From Muribaculaceae bacterium (GTDB taxonomy: Bacteria > Bacteroidota > Bacteroidia > Bacteroidales > Muribaculaceae), in the NCBI GenBank assembly GCA_017619255.1, contig JAFZSS010000030.1, positions 1 through 13,864 of the forward strand: 13,864 nucleotides of DNA. Reading direction: 5' to 3'. Both the position numbers and the translations under genes were made by a program. The notes beneath the pieces are model-generated. The model was not told where the DNA came from. It was given only the letters and a program-made list of their open reading frames with translations, and made no database searches. Positions 6,405 to 13,488 of this stretch are shown in pieces; the stretch's first letter is position 1, and each line of letters starts with the position of its first letter.

Positions 6405-8258
6405 ATGCCTGGTTCACACAACAAGTGGAAATTGACCGACAACGCCTGCTGGCGGCATGTCATTGTTGTGTGTTGCCTGATGGCGATGCTGATGTCGCCA
6501 ATGGTGTGGGCACAGAATCCGAAAGTGTCCAGAACGCGTCCCACTGCCGTGACTCAGCGCAGTTCGGTCAAGCATCCTACCAATCCCCAACCGGCTCAAG
6601 CCGCGAAAAAAGGAGCCAAGGGGCCAACGGTGAGCCGCATCACTCCCCAGATTCCCAAAGCCAACCGCAACCAGACCAACAAGGTGTTCCTTGAGAATGC
6701 GGACATCCTCAAGGCCAACGAGGCCATCAGCCGTGACTACCAGGTGCTGAAGGGCAATGTGCGTTTCCGCCGTGGCGACATGTACATGTTCTGTGACAGC
6801 GCTTATTTCTACCCCGAGACGAGTTCGCTCGATGCCTTCGGCCATGTGCGCATGACGCAGGCCGACACCTTGTGGGTCTATAGCGATGTGCTTCATTACT
6901 ATGGTGAGCAGGGCGTGGCCGAGTTGCGCAGCAATGTGCGCTTGGAAAACCGCAGCACCACGCTCATCACCGACGCCCTCGACTATGAGATTAACTCGAA
7001 TGTGGGTTACTATTTCGATGGCGGCACCATCGTTGATAACCGCAACAATACTGAGTTGAGTTCCCGCTACGGCCGTTATGAACTTGACACCAAGCAGGCT
7101 GAATTCTCGCGTGATGTGCACCTGGTCAACGACCGCTATGAGATGTTCACCGATCTGCTCGACTACAACACATTGAGCCACATCGCCAAAATCTCAAGTC
7201 AGACGCTCATCGTGAGCGACAGCAACACCATCAACACGACCAATGGTTGGTACAATACAAGTGCCGATGACGCGACACTCTATGAGCGCTCACTCATCAC
7301 CGCCAAGGACGGCAAGACGCTTGAGGGCGACACGGTTTATTACAGCCGCAAACACAATTATGGAGAGGCCCGTGGCAATGTCATCATCACCGACCCGAGC
7401 AACAAGGTGATCCTCGACGGCGGATACGGTTACCACGATGACAATACCCACTATAGCTATGTCACCAAGCGGGCGCGTGCCCGCGAGTTCTCGCAGAAGG
7501 ATACCATCTACCTGCATGCCGACACCCTGTGCACTCTCATCAACCACATCATCAACGATTCGGTCAACGATTCAGTGAGAGTGCTCAGGGCATTCAATCA
7601 GGTGAGGTTCTACCGCAGCGATGTGCAGGGCATTTGTGACTCGCTGCAATTAAGCGAGGCCGACACCATCATCAACATGTACCGCCATGCCGTGGTGTGG
7701 AACTTGGAGCGTCAGATCTTCGGTGACGAAATCAATATCCACCTTAACGACAGTACCGCCGACTGGGCAACGCTGCCCACGGGAGGTTTCATGGCCGAGC
7801 ATTTGGGAGAGATATACTATGACCAGTTGAGCGGCAAGAAAATGAAAGCCTGGTTTGAGAACAAGGAATTGCGGCAACTCGATGTTGACGGCAATGTGCA
7901 GGTCATCATGTTTCCTGAGGAGAAGGACTCGACTTACAACAAGATGGTCAACGCAGAGTCCAGTTACATGCGCCTGAACCTCAAGGCCAAGCAGGAGGTG
8001 GACCGCGTCGTCATGTGGCCCGAAGTGTCGGGCAAGGTAACACCGCTGTACCTAGCTCGCAAGACAGACCTCTATCTTCCGCAATTCAAGTGGTATGAAG
8101 CCCTTCGGCCCCAGACTCCTGACGACATCTATGATGTGAGCGATGAACTCAAGCAGCTCATGCAATCCATCGAGGGCGGCACGCGCCGCCGTTCGGGCAG
8201 CGGAGCCAATGCTGCTACGAGCAGTAATACTCAAACATCAACCCTTCAAGCCCCGTGA
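6405..8258 (+). CDS. OstA-like / LptD-N-domain protein, 617 aa
   Basis: Proteins with OstA (LptA/LptD N-terminal) repeats form a beta-jellyroll that carries lipopolysaccharide across the periplasm or belongs to its outer-membrane translocon. A signal peptide with an 18-residue charged lead (hydrophobic part about 19-36, VIVVCCLMAMLMSPMVWAQ) comes first. A basic, Pro/Thr-rich linker runs to about 90, and OstA repeats start near 95. Strands of the type LKGNVRFRRGDMYMFCDSAY, LDAFGHVRMTQADTLWVYSD and LRSNVRLENRSTTLITDALDY recur through about 330. The C-terminal half continues in the same style (ADTIINMYRHAVVWN, LDVDGNVQVIMFPE) and ends in a Ser/Thr/Asn-rich tail. It lacks the large C-terminal barrel of LptD, so it is an OstA-like protein in the sense used for Bacteroidetes. 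The next gene, mutL, starts 4 bases after its TGA, implying translational coupling. Confidence 0.85.
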   Translation: MPGSHNKWKLTDNACWRHVIVVCCLMAMLMSPMVWAQNPKVSRTRPTAVTQRSSVKHPTNPQPAQAAKKGAKGPTVSRITPQIPKANRNQTNKVFLENADILKANEAISRDYQVLKGNVRFRRGDMYMFCDSAYFYPETSSLDAFGHVRMTQADTLWVYSDVLHYYGEQGVAELRSNVRLENRSTTLITDALDYEINSNVGYYFDGGTIVDNRNNTELSSRYGRYELDTKQAEFSRDVHLVNDRYEMFTDLLDYNTLSHIAKISSQTLIVSDSNTINTTNGWYNTSADDATLYERSLITAKDGKTLEGDTVYYSRKHNYGEARGNVIITDPSNKVILDGGYGYHDDNTHYSYVTKRARAREFSQKDTIYLHADTLCTLINHIINDSVNDSVRVLRAFNQVRFYRSDVQGICDSLQLSEADTIINMYRHAVVWNLERQIFGDEINIHLNDSTADWATLPTGGFMAEHLGEIYYDQLSGKKMKAWFENKELRQLDVDGNVQVIMFPEEKDSTYNKMVNAESSYMRLNLKAKQEVDRVVMWPEVSGKVTPLYLARKTDLYLPQFKWYEALRPQTPDDIYDVSDELKQLMQSIEGGTRRRSGSGANAATSSNTQTSTLQAP

Positions 8259-8262
8259 TGAT

Positions 8263-10116
8263 ATGAGTGATGTGATTAAACTACTTCCTGATTCGGTAGC
8301 CAACCAGATAGCGGCTGGCGAAGTCATCCAACGGCCGTCCAGCGTCATTAAGGAGCTGGTGGAGAATGCCATCGATGCCCAGGCAACCCATGTCCAGATT
8401 ATCCTGAAGGACTCGGGCCGCACATTGATACAGATTATCGACGATGGGGTGGGGATGAGCGAGACCGATGCGCGTCTGGCCTTTGAACGGCACAGCACAA
8501 GCAAGATACGCTCTGCCGAGGACCTCTTCTCGCTGCACACCATGGGTTTCCGTGGCGAGGCGTTAGCCTCTATAGCCGCCATCTCTCAGGTGGAGCTGCG
8601 CACACGCCGCAGGGACGCCCAGTTGGGCACCCGTCTGATCATCAACGCCTCGCAATGCGAGAGCCAGGAGCCTGACATGTGCCCCGTGGGCAGCAACTTC
8701 ATGATCAAGAACATCTTCTTCAATGTTCCTGCCCGCCGCCGCTTTCTCAAGTCCAATCAGGTGGAACTGAGCAATATCGTCAAGGAGTTTGAAAAACTCG
8801 CGTTGGTCAACTATGAGGTGGAGTTCACGCTCATCCATAACGATAGTGTGATGTACAAGCTGATGAAGGGCACTTTCCGCCAGCGCATCGCCGCCCTCAT
8901 GGGCAACAGTATCGACCAGCAGTTGCTGCCGGTGAATATCGACACATCGCTGGTCAAGATACAAGGCTATATCGGCAAGCCCGAGAATGCCCGCAAGCGC
9001 AACGCCCTGCAGTTCATGTTTGTCAACGAGCGCTATATGAGGCATCCCTATTTTCACAAGGCGGTGATGACAGCCTATGAGCAACTGATCCCTGAAGGCG
9101 AGCAGCCCAATTATTTCCTGCGCTTCAATGTTGACCCGCAGGCCATCGATGTCAATATCCATCCCACCAAGACTGAAATTAAGTTTGAGGACGAGATGCC
9201 CATCTGGCAAATCCTCGCTGCCGGTGTCAAGGAGACCTTGGGGCGTTTCAGTGAGGTGCCGTCCATCGATTTCGACACCAAGGATGCTCCGTCCATTCCG
9301 GCCTATTCCGGTAATGTGGAGGTGCATCGTCCCGAGATTGATGTGGATCCGACCTATAATCCGTTCAAGTCACATGGTAGTGGCTCGCCGTCCACGACGC
9401 CGCGGCAACATACCTCATCAGGCCAAGTGATGAGCAATTGGGAGGAATTGTTCGCTAATTTTGAGCGCAAGCGTCAGCAGAGCATTGACCAGCAGCAATC
9501 TGGCCAACTTGTCGATGATGCGGCAGAGTCTCCTGTCTTGCCCTTGGATGAGGTGCAATCGGTCTATTTGCAGCTCAAGGGCCGTTATATCCTGTCGCCT
9601 GCCAAGTCGGGATTGATGGTTATCGATCAGCACCGTGCCCATGTGCGCATCCTGTTTGACCGCTACATCAGTCGAATTCATTCGGGTTCTATGTCGTCCC
9701 AGACCATCCTTTTCCCCGAGGTGATGAACTTGAGCCCCGCCCAGGGTGTCACCCTCGAAGGATTGTTGCCCGAGATGGAAACGATGGGCTTCAGCCTTTC
9801 GAAACTGAGCGGCAACGACTGGGCCGTGAATGCAATACCGGCAGGACTCGACGGCGTGGATGCCGCAGCCATGGTGCAGCAGATTATTGAGTCGGTGGAT
9901 CAGGGGGGCATGCCGTTGAAGAAACGCATTCTCGAGCACTTGGCGCTCACCGTGGCGCGCTCGGCCGCCATTCCCGCAAGTCGCACGCTCATGCAAGAGG
10001 AGATGGATATCATTGTTGCCGACCTGCTTAGGTTGCCCGAACCCAATTATACTCCCGATGGGAAGACAATCATCAATGTGATTCCCATCGACCAAATTAC
10101 AAAATTGTTCACCTAA
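8263..10116 (+). CDS. mutL: DNA mismatch repair protein MutL, 617 aa
   Basis: MutL couples MutS mismatch recognition to downstream strand removal. I chose ATG 8263 (MSDVIKLLPDSVANQIAAGE), the normal MutL beginning; an in-frame ATG at 8143 would add 40 residues inside the OstA-like gene. The GHKL ATPase motifs are intact: ELVENAIDA (31-39), DDGVGM (60-65) and GFRGEAL (95-101). The transducer domain follows to about 330 (FVNERYMRHPYFHKAV, DVNIHPTKTEIKF), then a variable linker, then a C-terminal dimerisation domain from about 425. In that domain the usual nuclease motif DQHA(x2)E(x4)E reads DQHRAHVRILFD, and the CPHGRP-type motif near the end reads TPDGKT. The metal site therefore looks degenerate. 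No mutH is visible. ATPase and dimer parts appear whole, so the gene should be functional in mismatch signalling. Confidence 0.97.
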   Translation: MSDVIKLLPDSVANQIAAGEVIQRPSSVIKELVENAIDAQATHVQIILKDSGRTLIQIIDDGVGMSETDARLAFERHSTSKIRSAEDLFSLHTMGFRGEALASIAAISQVELRTRRRDAQLGTRLIINASQCESQEPDMCPVGSNFMIKNIFFNVPARRRFLKSNQVELSNIVKEFEKLALVNYEVEFTLIHNDSVMYKLMKGTFRQRIAALMGNSIDQQLLPVNIDTSLVKIQGYIGKPENARKRNALQFMFVNERYMRHPYFHKAVMTAYEQLIPEGEQPNYFLRFNVDPQAIDVNIHPTKTEIKFEDEMPIWQILAAGVKETLGRFSEVPSIDFDTKDAPSIPAYSGNVEVHRPEIDVDPTYNPFKSHGSGSPSTTPRQHTSSGQVMSNWEELFANFERKRQQSIDQQQSGQLVDDAAESPVLPLDEVQSVYLQLKGRYILSPAKSGLMVIDQHRAHVRILFDRYISRIHSGSMSSQTILFPEVMNLSPAQGVTLEGLLPEMETMGFSLSKLSGNDWAVNAIPAGLDGVDAAAMVQQIIESVDQGGMPLKKRILEHLALTVARSAAIPASRTLMQEEMDIIVADLLRLPEPNYTPDGKTIINVIPIDQITKLFT

Positions 10117-10121
10117 ACCAC

Positions 10122-10937
10122 ATGTTTGATTTCAACAGAATAACCCGAGAAACCGATCTCTATAACCTGCACACCCACTCGCAGTATTGTGACGGTCATG
10201 CCCCGATGGAGGACTTTGTCTGCGAGGCCATAAACCAAGGGTTTGCCTATTTAGGCTTTACGCCCCATTCTCCTATTTCGGTAGAGAGTCCGTGCAACAT
10301 GAGCCGTGAGAGCGTGCAGGAATACCTTAGCGAGATGGAGCGTCTGCGCAAGACTTATGGCGACCGCATCACGCTGTATACCGCAATGGAGATTGACTAT
10401 GTGGGTGTGGGCGATGGTCCTGCCAGCGACTATTTCAGACAGTTGCCCCTGGACTACCGTATCGGGTCGGTGCACTTCATCCCTGCCATCGACGATCCCG
10501 CTGTGATGGTTGATATTGACGGCAAGTTTCCGGATTTCAAAGAAAGGATGTCTAAGCATTTCGCGGGTGACATTGAGTATGTGGTCAGGACTTTTTACTC
10601 CCAGATGATGGCGATGGTCGATGAGGGTGGATTCGACATGGTGGGTCACATGGACAAGATCGGGTTCAATGCCAGCCAGTACTGTGAGGGCATAGATGAT
10701 GAATCGTGGTATGACAAGCTGGTGATGGACCTGTTTGAGAACATCATGGACCATCATCTCACCATAGAAATCAACACCAAGGCCTGGCTGCAGCGCAACC
10801 GTTATTATCCTAATATGAAGTATTTCGGATTGCTCAAGCGTTTCAACGCCCCGGTGGTGGTGAATAGTGACGCACATTATCCCACACTTCTGAACAGTGG
10901 CCGCTTGGAAGCCATTAATCTGCTTAAGGTATTATAA
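10122..10937 (+). CDS. PHP-domain phosphatase, HisJ-type histidinol-phosphatase family, 271 aa
   Basis: This is a predicted cytosolic metal-dependent phosphoesterase. Metal-binding motifs of the PHP fold are all visible: HTHSQYCDG (H17, H19, D24), TPHS (H49), AMEIDY (E90), GSVHF (H118), GHMD (H176) and SDAH (D250, H252). The GSVHF and GHMDKI pattern and the overall length fit HisJ/HisK histidinol-phosphate phosphatases, which perform the penultimate step of histidine synthesis. No other his genes are nearby, and many Bacteroidetes use a fused HisB for this step, so the substrate is uncertain. The start at 10122 lies 5 bases after mutL's TAA, and the following gene starts 29 bases after its stop, so it is probably translated from the same transcript as mutL. 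The family call is firm; the histidinol-phosphate assignment is tentative. Confidence 0.82.
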   Translation: MFDFNRITRETDLYNLHTHSQYCDGHAPMEDFVCEAINQGFAYLGFTPHSPISVESPCNMSRESVQEYLSEMERLRKTYGDRITLYTAMEIDYVGVGDGPASDYFRQLPLDYRIGSVHFIPAIDDPAVMVDIDGKFPDFKERMSKHFAGDIEYVVRTFYSQMMAMVDEGGFDMVGHMDKIGFNASQYCEGIDDESWYDKLVMDLFENIMDHHLTIEINTKAWLQRNRYYPNMKYFGLLKRFNAPVVVNSDAHYPTLLNSGRLEAINLLKVL

Positions 10938-10966
10938 ATCACCGATTTTCAAGATACTGACGAAAG

Positions 10967-12145
10967 ATGAAACAGACTATGAGACATTTAGCCCTGGTGC
11001 TATTGCTGATTGCCATGCTACCCACAGCATTGCGTGCCCAGGATTTTACCGATAAGGACACCTTGCGCTATGTTGACGCCATGGAGTTTCGAATGATCAA
11101 CTGGGCATTTGATCGCACTTTGGCATCGCGCATACCGCTGACCTTTATTGACAGTGTGCGCCCTACCTTGTGGGATCGTGCCTACTGCACCAGTGGCAAG
11201 GGTTTCCGCTTTGCCACCAATTCGACGGCTATCGCCGTGCGCTATAACCTGTTGACCAATATGCACATGATGCATATGGCCGATACGGGCATCAAAGGCA
11301 CCGACCTCTACATATGGGATGAGGACACGCACAGCTGGCAGTTTGTGAACTGCAACCGCCCGGTGCGAATCGACAACGACATCCGCCCGCGTCAGGATTC
11401 CATCCAGAGCAAGGTCTATGTGGACCGCCTCGACGGCAAGATGCACGAGTACATGATTTATCTGCCCCTCTATGACGGCGTTCGTTGGATTCAGATTGGT
11501 GTGGACAGCACAGCCGTATTGATGCAGCCCAAGCTTGAATCGCCTCATAAGGGCAAGAAGTTTATATTCTACGGTACGAGCATTATGCAAGGCGGATGCG
11601 CCTGCCGTCCCGGCATGGTGGCGACGAGCATCATCCAGCGTGATTTGGATGTGGAGTGTGTCAACCTGGGCTTCAGCGGCGAGGGCAAGATGGATTCCTG
11701 TATGGCGCGCGCCATGGCAACCATTCCCGATGTGGCTGCCTATATTTTGGACCCCATTCCCAATTGCACCAAGGACATGTGTGACACGCTGACTTACGGA
11801 TTCGTTAACATCCTGCGCACGCTGCGCCCCGAAGTGCCCATCTTCATGGTCGAGGGGCAGATGTATAGCTATGCCAAGTACAGTGCTTTCTATAGCGAGT
11901 ACCTGCCAGCCAAGAACAACGAGTATCACAAGAATTACCTCAAACTCAAACAAGATAACCCTGAAAACCTGTACTACATCACCTGTAAGGACCTTTACGG
12001 CCCTAACAACGAGGGTACCGTGGACGGCATCCACTTGACCGACATCGGTTTCTGGTGGTACGCCCAGAAACTCGAGCCCTACCTGCGTGCAGTGCTTGAC
12101 GGCACCCCCATCCCGCAGGAACCTGGTGTGGACATCCCCCGATAA
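10967..12145 (+). CDS. Exported SGNH/GDSL hydrolase with N-terminal GxDLY domain, 392 aa
   Basis: This is a predicted secreted esterase. The signal peptide is MRHLALVLLLIAMLPTALRAQ (from the second Met, residue 5, or the first at 1). A beta-rich N-terminal domain carries the GxDLY signature as GTDLY (111-115). The SGNH domain spans about 197-375. Block I is FYGTSIMQGG with nucleophile S205. Block II is NLGFSGEG (233-240). The LDPIPN segment (261-266) stands where related enzymes carry the block III Asn. Block V is DGIHLTDIG with D353 and H356 completing the triad. Members of this family usually remove acetyl or other acyl groups from glycans, but nothing here shows the substrate. It follows the PHP gene by 29 bp and is the last gene of the + strand run; the next gap carries a dispersed repeat. 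Confidence 0.88.
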   Translation: MKQTMRHLALVLLLIAMLPTALRAQDFTDKDTLRYVDAMEFRMINWAFDRTLASRIPLTFIDSVRPTLWDRAYCTSGKGFRFATNSTAIAVRYNLLTNMHMMHMADTGIKGTDLYIWDEDTHSWQFVNCNRPVRIDNDIRPRQDSIQSKVYVDRLDGKMHEYMIYLPLYDGVRWIQIGVDSTAVLMQPKLESPHKGKKFIFYGTSIMQGGCACRPGMVATSIIQRDLDVECVNLGFSGEGKMDSCMARAMATIPDVAAYILDPIPNCTKDMCDTLTYGFVNILRTLRPEVPIFMVEGQMYSYAKYSAFYSEYLPAKNNEYHKNYLKLKQDNPENLYYITCKDLYGPNNEGTVDGIHLTDIGFWWYAQKLEPYLRAVLDGTPIPQEPGVDIPR

Positions 12146-12157
12146 CTAATAAGATTT

Positions 12158-12182
12158 CACGCTAAGGCGCAAAGATGCTAAG
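12158..12182 (+). repeat. Dispersed 25-bp repeat, copy 2
   Basis: CACGCTAAGGCGCAAAGATG followed by CTAAG matches the reverse complement of 4700-4724 at 21 of 25 bases. It sits in the 77-bp gap between the SGNH hydrolase and the AlbA_2 gene. AGCGTG at 12206-12211 can pair with CACGCT at 12158-12163, so a loose hairpin is possible in the transcript. Confidence 0.6.
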
Positions 12183-12222
12183 TGTCTCATCATTCTTGGC
12201 GGCTAAGCGTGGGGAATGATTA

Positions 12223-12879
12223 ATGAAAATGAAAGCCAAGAAGAGCCACTATATACAGGACCTCATCCTCGAGGGCGAGCACGAGCATCAGGATTTCAAA
12301 TACCAAATCACCGATGCCCGCAAGATTGCCCGCTCCATTGCAGCCTTTGCCAACAACAGCGGCGGCCATCTGCTCATCGGCGTCAAGGACAACGGCAACA
12401 TTGCCGGGGTGCGCAGCGACGAGGAAATTTACATGATTGAAACGGCTGCGCAGATGTATTGCCGCCCCGAGCAGCATGTGACATTCAAGGTGTTTAACAT
12501 CAATGGCAAGTCGGTGGTCAAGGCGGACATTGCCGAGGCCGAGGAGAAGCCGGTTGAGGCCCCTGATGACAATGGCAATTGGCATGTTTATTACCGTGTT
12601 GCCGACGAGAATGTGCTGGCCAGTCGCCTGCACGAGCGCATCATGAGCAACGAGACCATGATTGAGGAGACCCGAACGGCCGAGACCATCAGCTACAGCG
12701 AGCGTGAGCAATTACTGCTTGGCTATCTGAGGAATCATGGCGGCATCACCATTGACGGCTTCATGAAGCTGGCACACATCAGCGAGGAAACCGCCACCAG
12801 GATAGTTACAGCTCTTCATAGCATGGGCGTGCTCTCGCTCAAGTACCATGACGGCCAATGCCTCATCGTTGCTTTGTAA
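12223..12879 (+). CDS. AlbA_2 (Schlafen-type) putative DNA-binding protein with C-terminal winged helix, 218 aa
   Basis: Residues about 17-135 match the AlbA_2 domain once called a divergent AAA-4/Schlafen domain: GEHEHQDFKYQITDARKIAR, SIAAFANNSGGHLLIGVKDNG and NIAGV are its typical blocks. Residues about 157-215 look like a winged helix-turn-helix (SEREQLLLGYLRNHGGITI, EETATRIVTALHSMGVLSL). Proteins of this kind are often transcriptional regulators or nucleic-acid binders, but targets are unknown. It is short for the family, whose larger members carry a further ATPase-like C-terminal half. The start could be ATG 12223 or ATG 12229, with two extra residues at stake. It is separated from the upstream hydrolase by 77 bp with a repeat and from the next, convergent gene by a bidirectional terminator, so it may be its own unit. 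Confidence 0.8.
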   Translation: MKMKAKKSHYIQDLILEGEHEHQDFKYQITDARKIARSIAAFANNSGGHLLIGVKDNGNIAGVRSDEEIYMIETAAQMYCRPEQHVTFKVFNINGKSVVKADIAEAEEKPVEAPDDNGNWHVYYRVADENVLASRLHERIMSNETMIEETRTAETISYSEREQLLLGYLRNHGGITIDGFMKLAHISEETATRIVTALHSMGVLSLKYHDGQCLIVAL

Positions 12880-12912
12880 AGGGCAGCTCTTTATACTCTG
12901 TCCCATAAAACA

Positions 12913-12942
12913 AATAACGGCTCGGATTTCCGAGCCGTTATT
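12913..12942. terminator. Bidirectional intrinsic terminator between convergent genes
   Basis: A perfect 13-bp stem (12913-12925 with 12930-12942; core AACGGCTCGG) closes on an ATTT loop. The + side is followed by an AT-rich ATATT stretch; on the minus side the flank reads TTGTTTTATGGG, a good U-rich tail. It lies between the AlbA_2 gene stop (12879) and the DUF3127 stop (12961), as expected for a shared terminator. Confidence 0.9.
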
Positions 12943-12960
12943 ATATTGCATTGTCTTCTG

Positions 12961-13368
12961 TTAGAAGGGTAAGTCGTCACCTGCGCCCGCTTGATCAAAA
13001 GGAGGCTGGTCGGCAGGGGGCGCCATGCTGGCATCGGGGGCGGGAGCTGGAGCGGGACCGGCTTCGGCTGGATAGGGAGTGGCGGCCGATGCCATATTCG
13101 GATCTTCCTTCACTGCCTTAAAGCCGCGGATGTCGGTGTACCAGCGTCCGTTGAACTCGCGGCTTTCGATGTCGTAGCTCAGCGTGATGATGTCACCCAC
13201 CTCGAAGACATACTGGTCAGCACGCTCGCCGAAGAAGTCAAACTTTACCTTCTTGGGATAGCTGTCAAATGTCTCGAGCACATATTCCTGTTTCTTCCAC
13301 TGGTTGCCGGCTTTGGACACACCGCCCACCGGTTCCAGTTTCTGGATGATTTTACCTTTGATATCCAT
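12961..13368 (-). CDS. DUF3127-family protein with SSB-like acidic C-terminal tail, 135 aa
   Basis: The N-terminal part (about 1-90) has the DUF3127 pattern: MDIKGKIIQKLEPVGGVSKA, NQWKKQEYVLETFDSYPKKV, and NGRWYTDIRGFKAV. This is a small, probably OB-fold-like domain common in Bacteroidetes; its function is not established to my knowledge. An Ala/Pro-rich flexible linker (about 93-125) follows, and the protein ends in GAGDDLPF. That arrangement (small domain, disordered linker, DDLPF terminus) is the layout of bacterial single-stranded DNA-binding protein, whose last residues (DDIPF) recruit repair partners. A link to DNA metabolism is inferred from this tail. It lies 120 bp downstream of the pepD-like gene on the same strand, with short repeats between. 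The start ATG at 13368 gives the natural beginning of the domain; TAA is the stop. Confidence 0.85.
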   Translation of the reverse strand: MDIKGKIIQKLEPVGGVSKAGNQWKKQEYVLETFDSYPKKVKFDFFGERADQYVFEVGDIITLSYDIESREFNGRWYTDIRGFKAVKEDPNMASAATPYPAEAGPAPAPAPDASMAPPADQPPFDQAGAGDDLPF

Positions 13369-13382
13369 ATTCTTCTATCAGA

Positions 13383-13410
13383 GTTTTAAGTTTTTAGTTT
13401 TTAGTTGTAA
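13383..13410 (+). repeat. Period-7 repeat, four GTTTTTA-like units
   Basis: Four heptamers (GTTTTAA, GTTTTTA, GTTTTTA, GTTGTAA) occupy the gap upstream of the DUF3127 gene. They are variants of the heptamers at 6335-6376 and are inverted relative to 13455-13482. Confidence 0.65.
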
Positions 13411-13454
13411 GTAAAAATACTCTAGCCTAATGGCTTTCATACAATGGTAATCGT

Positions 13455-13482
13455 ACTTAAAACTTACAACTTAAAACTTACA
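13455..13482 (-). repeat. Period-7 repeat, two exact 14-bp dimers
   Basis: ACTTAAAACTTACA occurs twice in a row (13455-13468, 13469-13482). On the minus strand it reads as TAAGTTK-type heptamers, so it is inverted relative to 13383-13410 across a 44-bp spacer. The two arrays could form an imperfect stem in the pepD-DUF3127 transcript. Confidence 0.65.
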
Positions 13483-13488
13483 ACTTGA

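Noticed and set aside
8143..8262. 40-residue N-terminal extension of MutL from ATG 8143
   Set aside because: Overlaps the end of the OstA-like gene and precedes the standard MutL start; the extra residues are Ser/Ala/Arg-rich with no similarity to MutL.
11018..12034. 338-codon minus-strand open frame opposite the SGNH hydrolase
   Set aside because: The + frame carries the GTSI, GFSGEG and DGIH catalytic blocks; the antisense product is His/Val-rich shadow sequence.
13412..13445. Possible minus-strand promoter for the DUF3127 gene (TATTTTTA with ATTG 22 bases upstream)
   Set aside because: The -7 box lacks the final G, the -33 box is incomplete and the spacing is long; it also overlaps low-complexity repeats.
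13455..13482. CRISPR-like array
   Set aside because: The repeats are only 7-14 bp with no spacers and no cas genes nearby.
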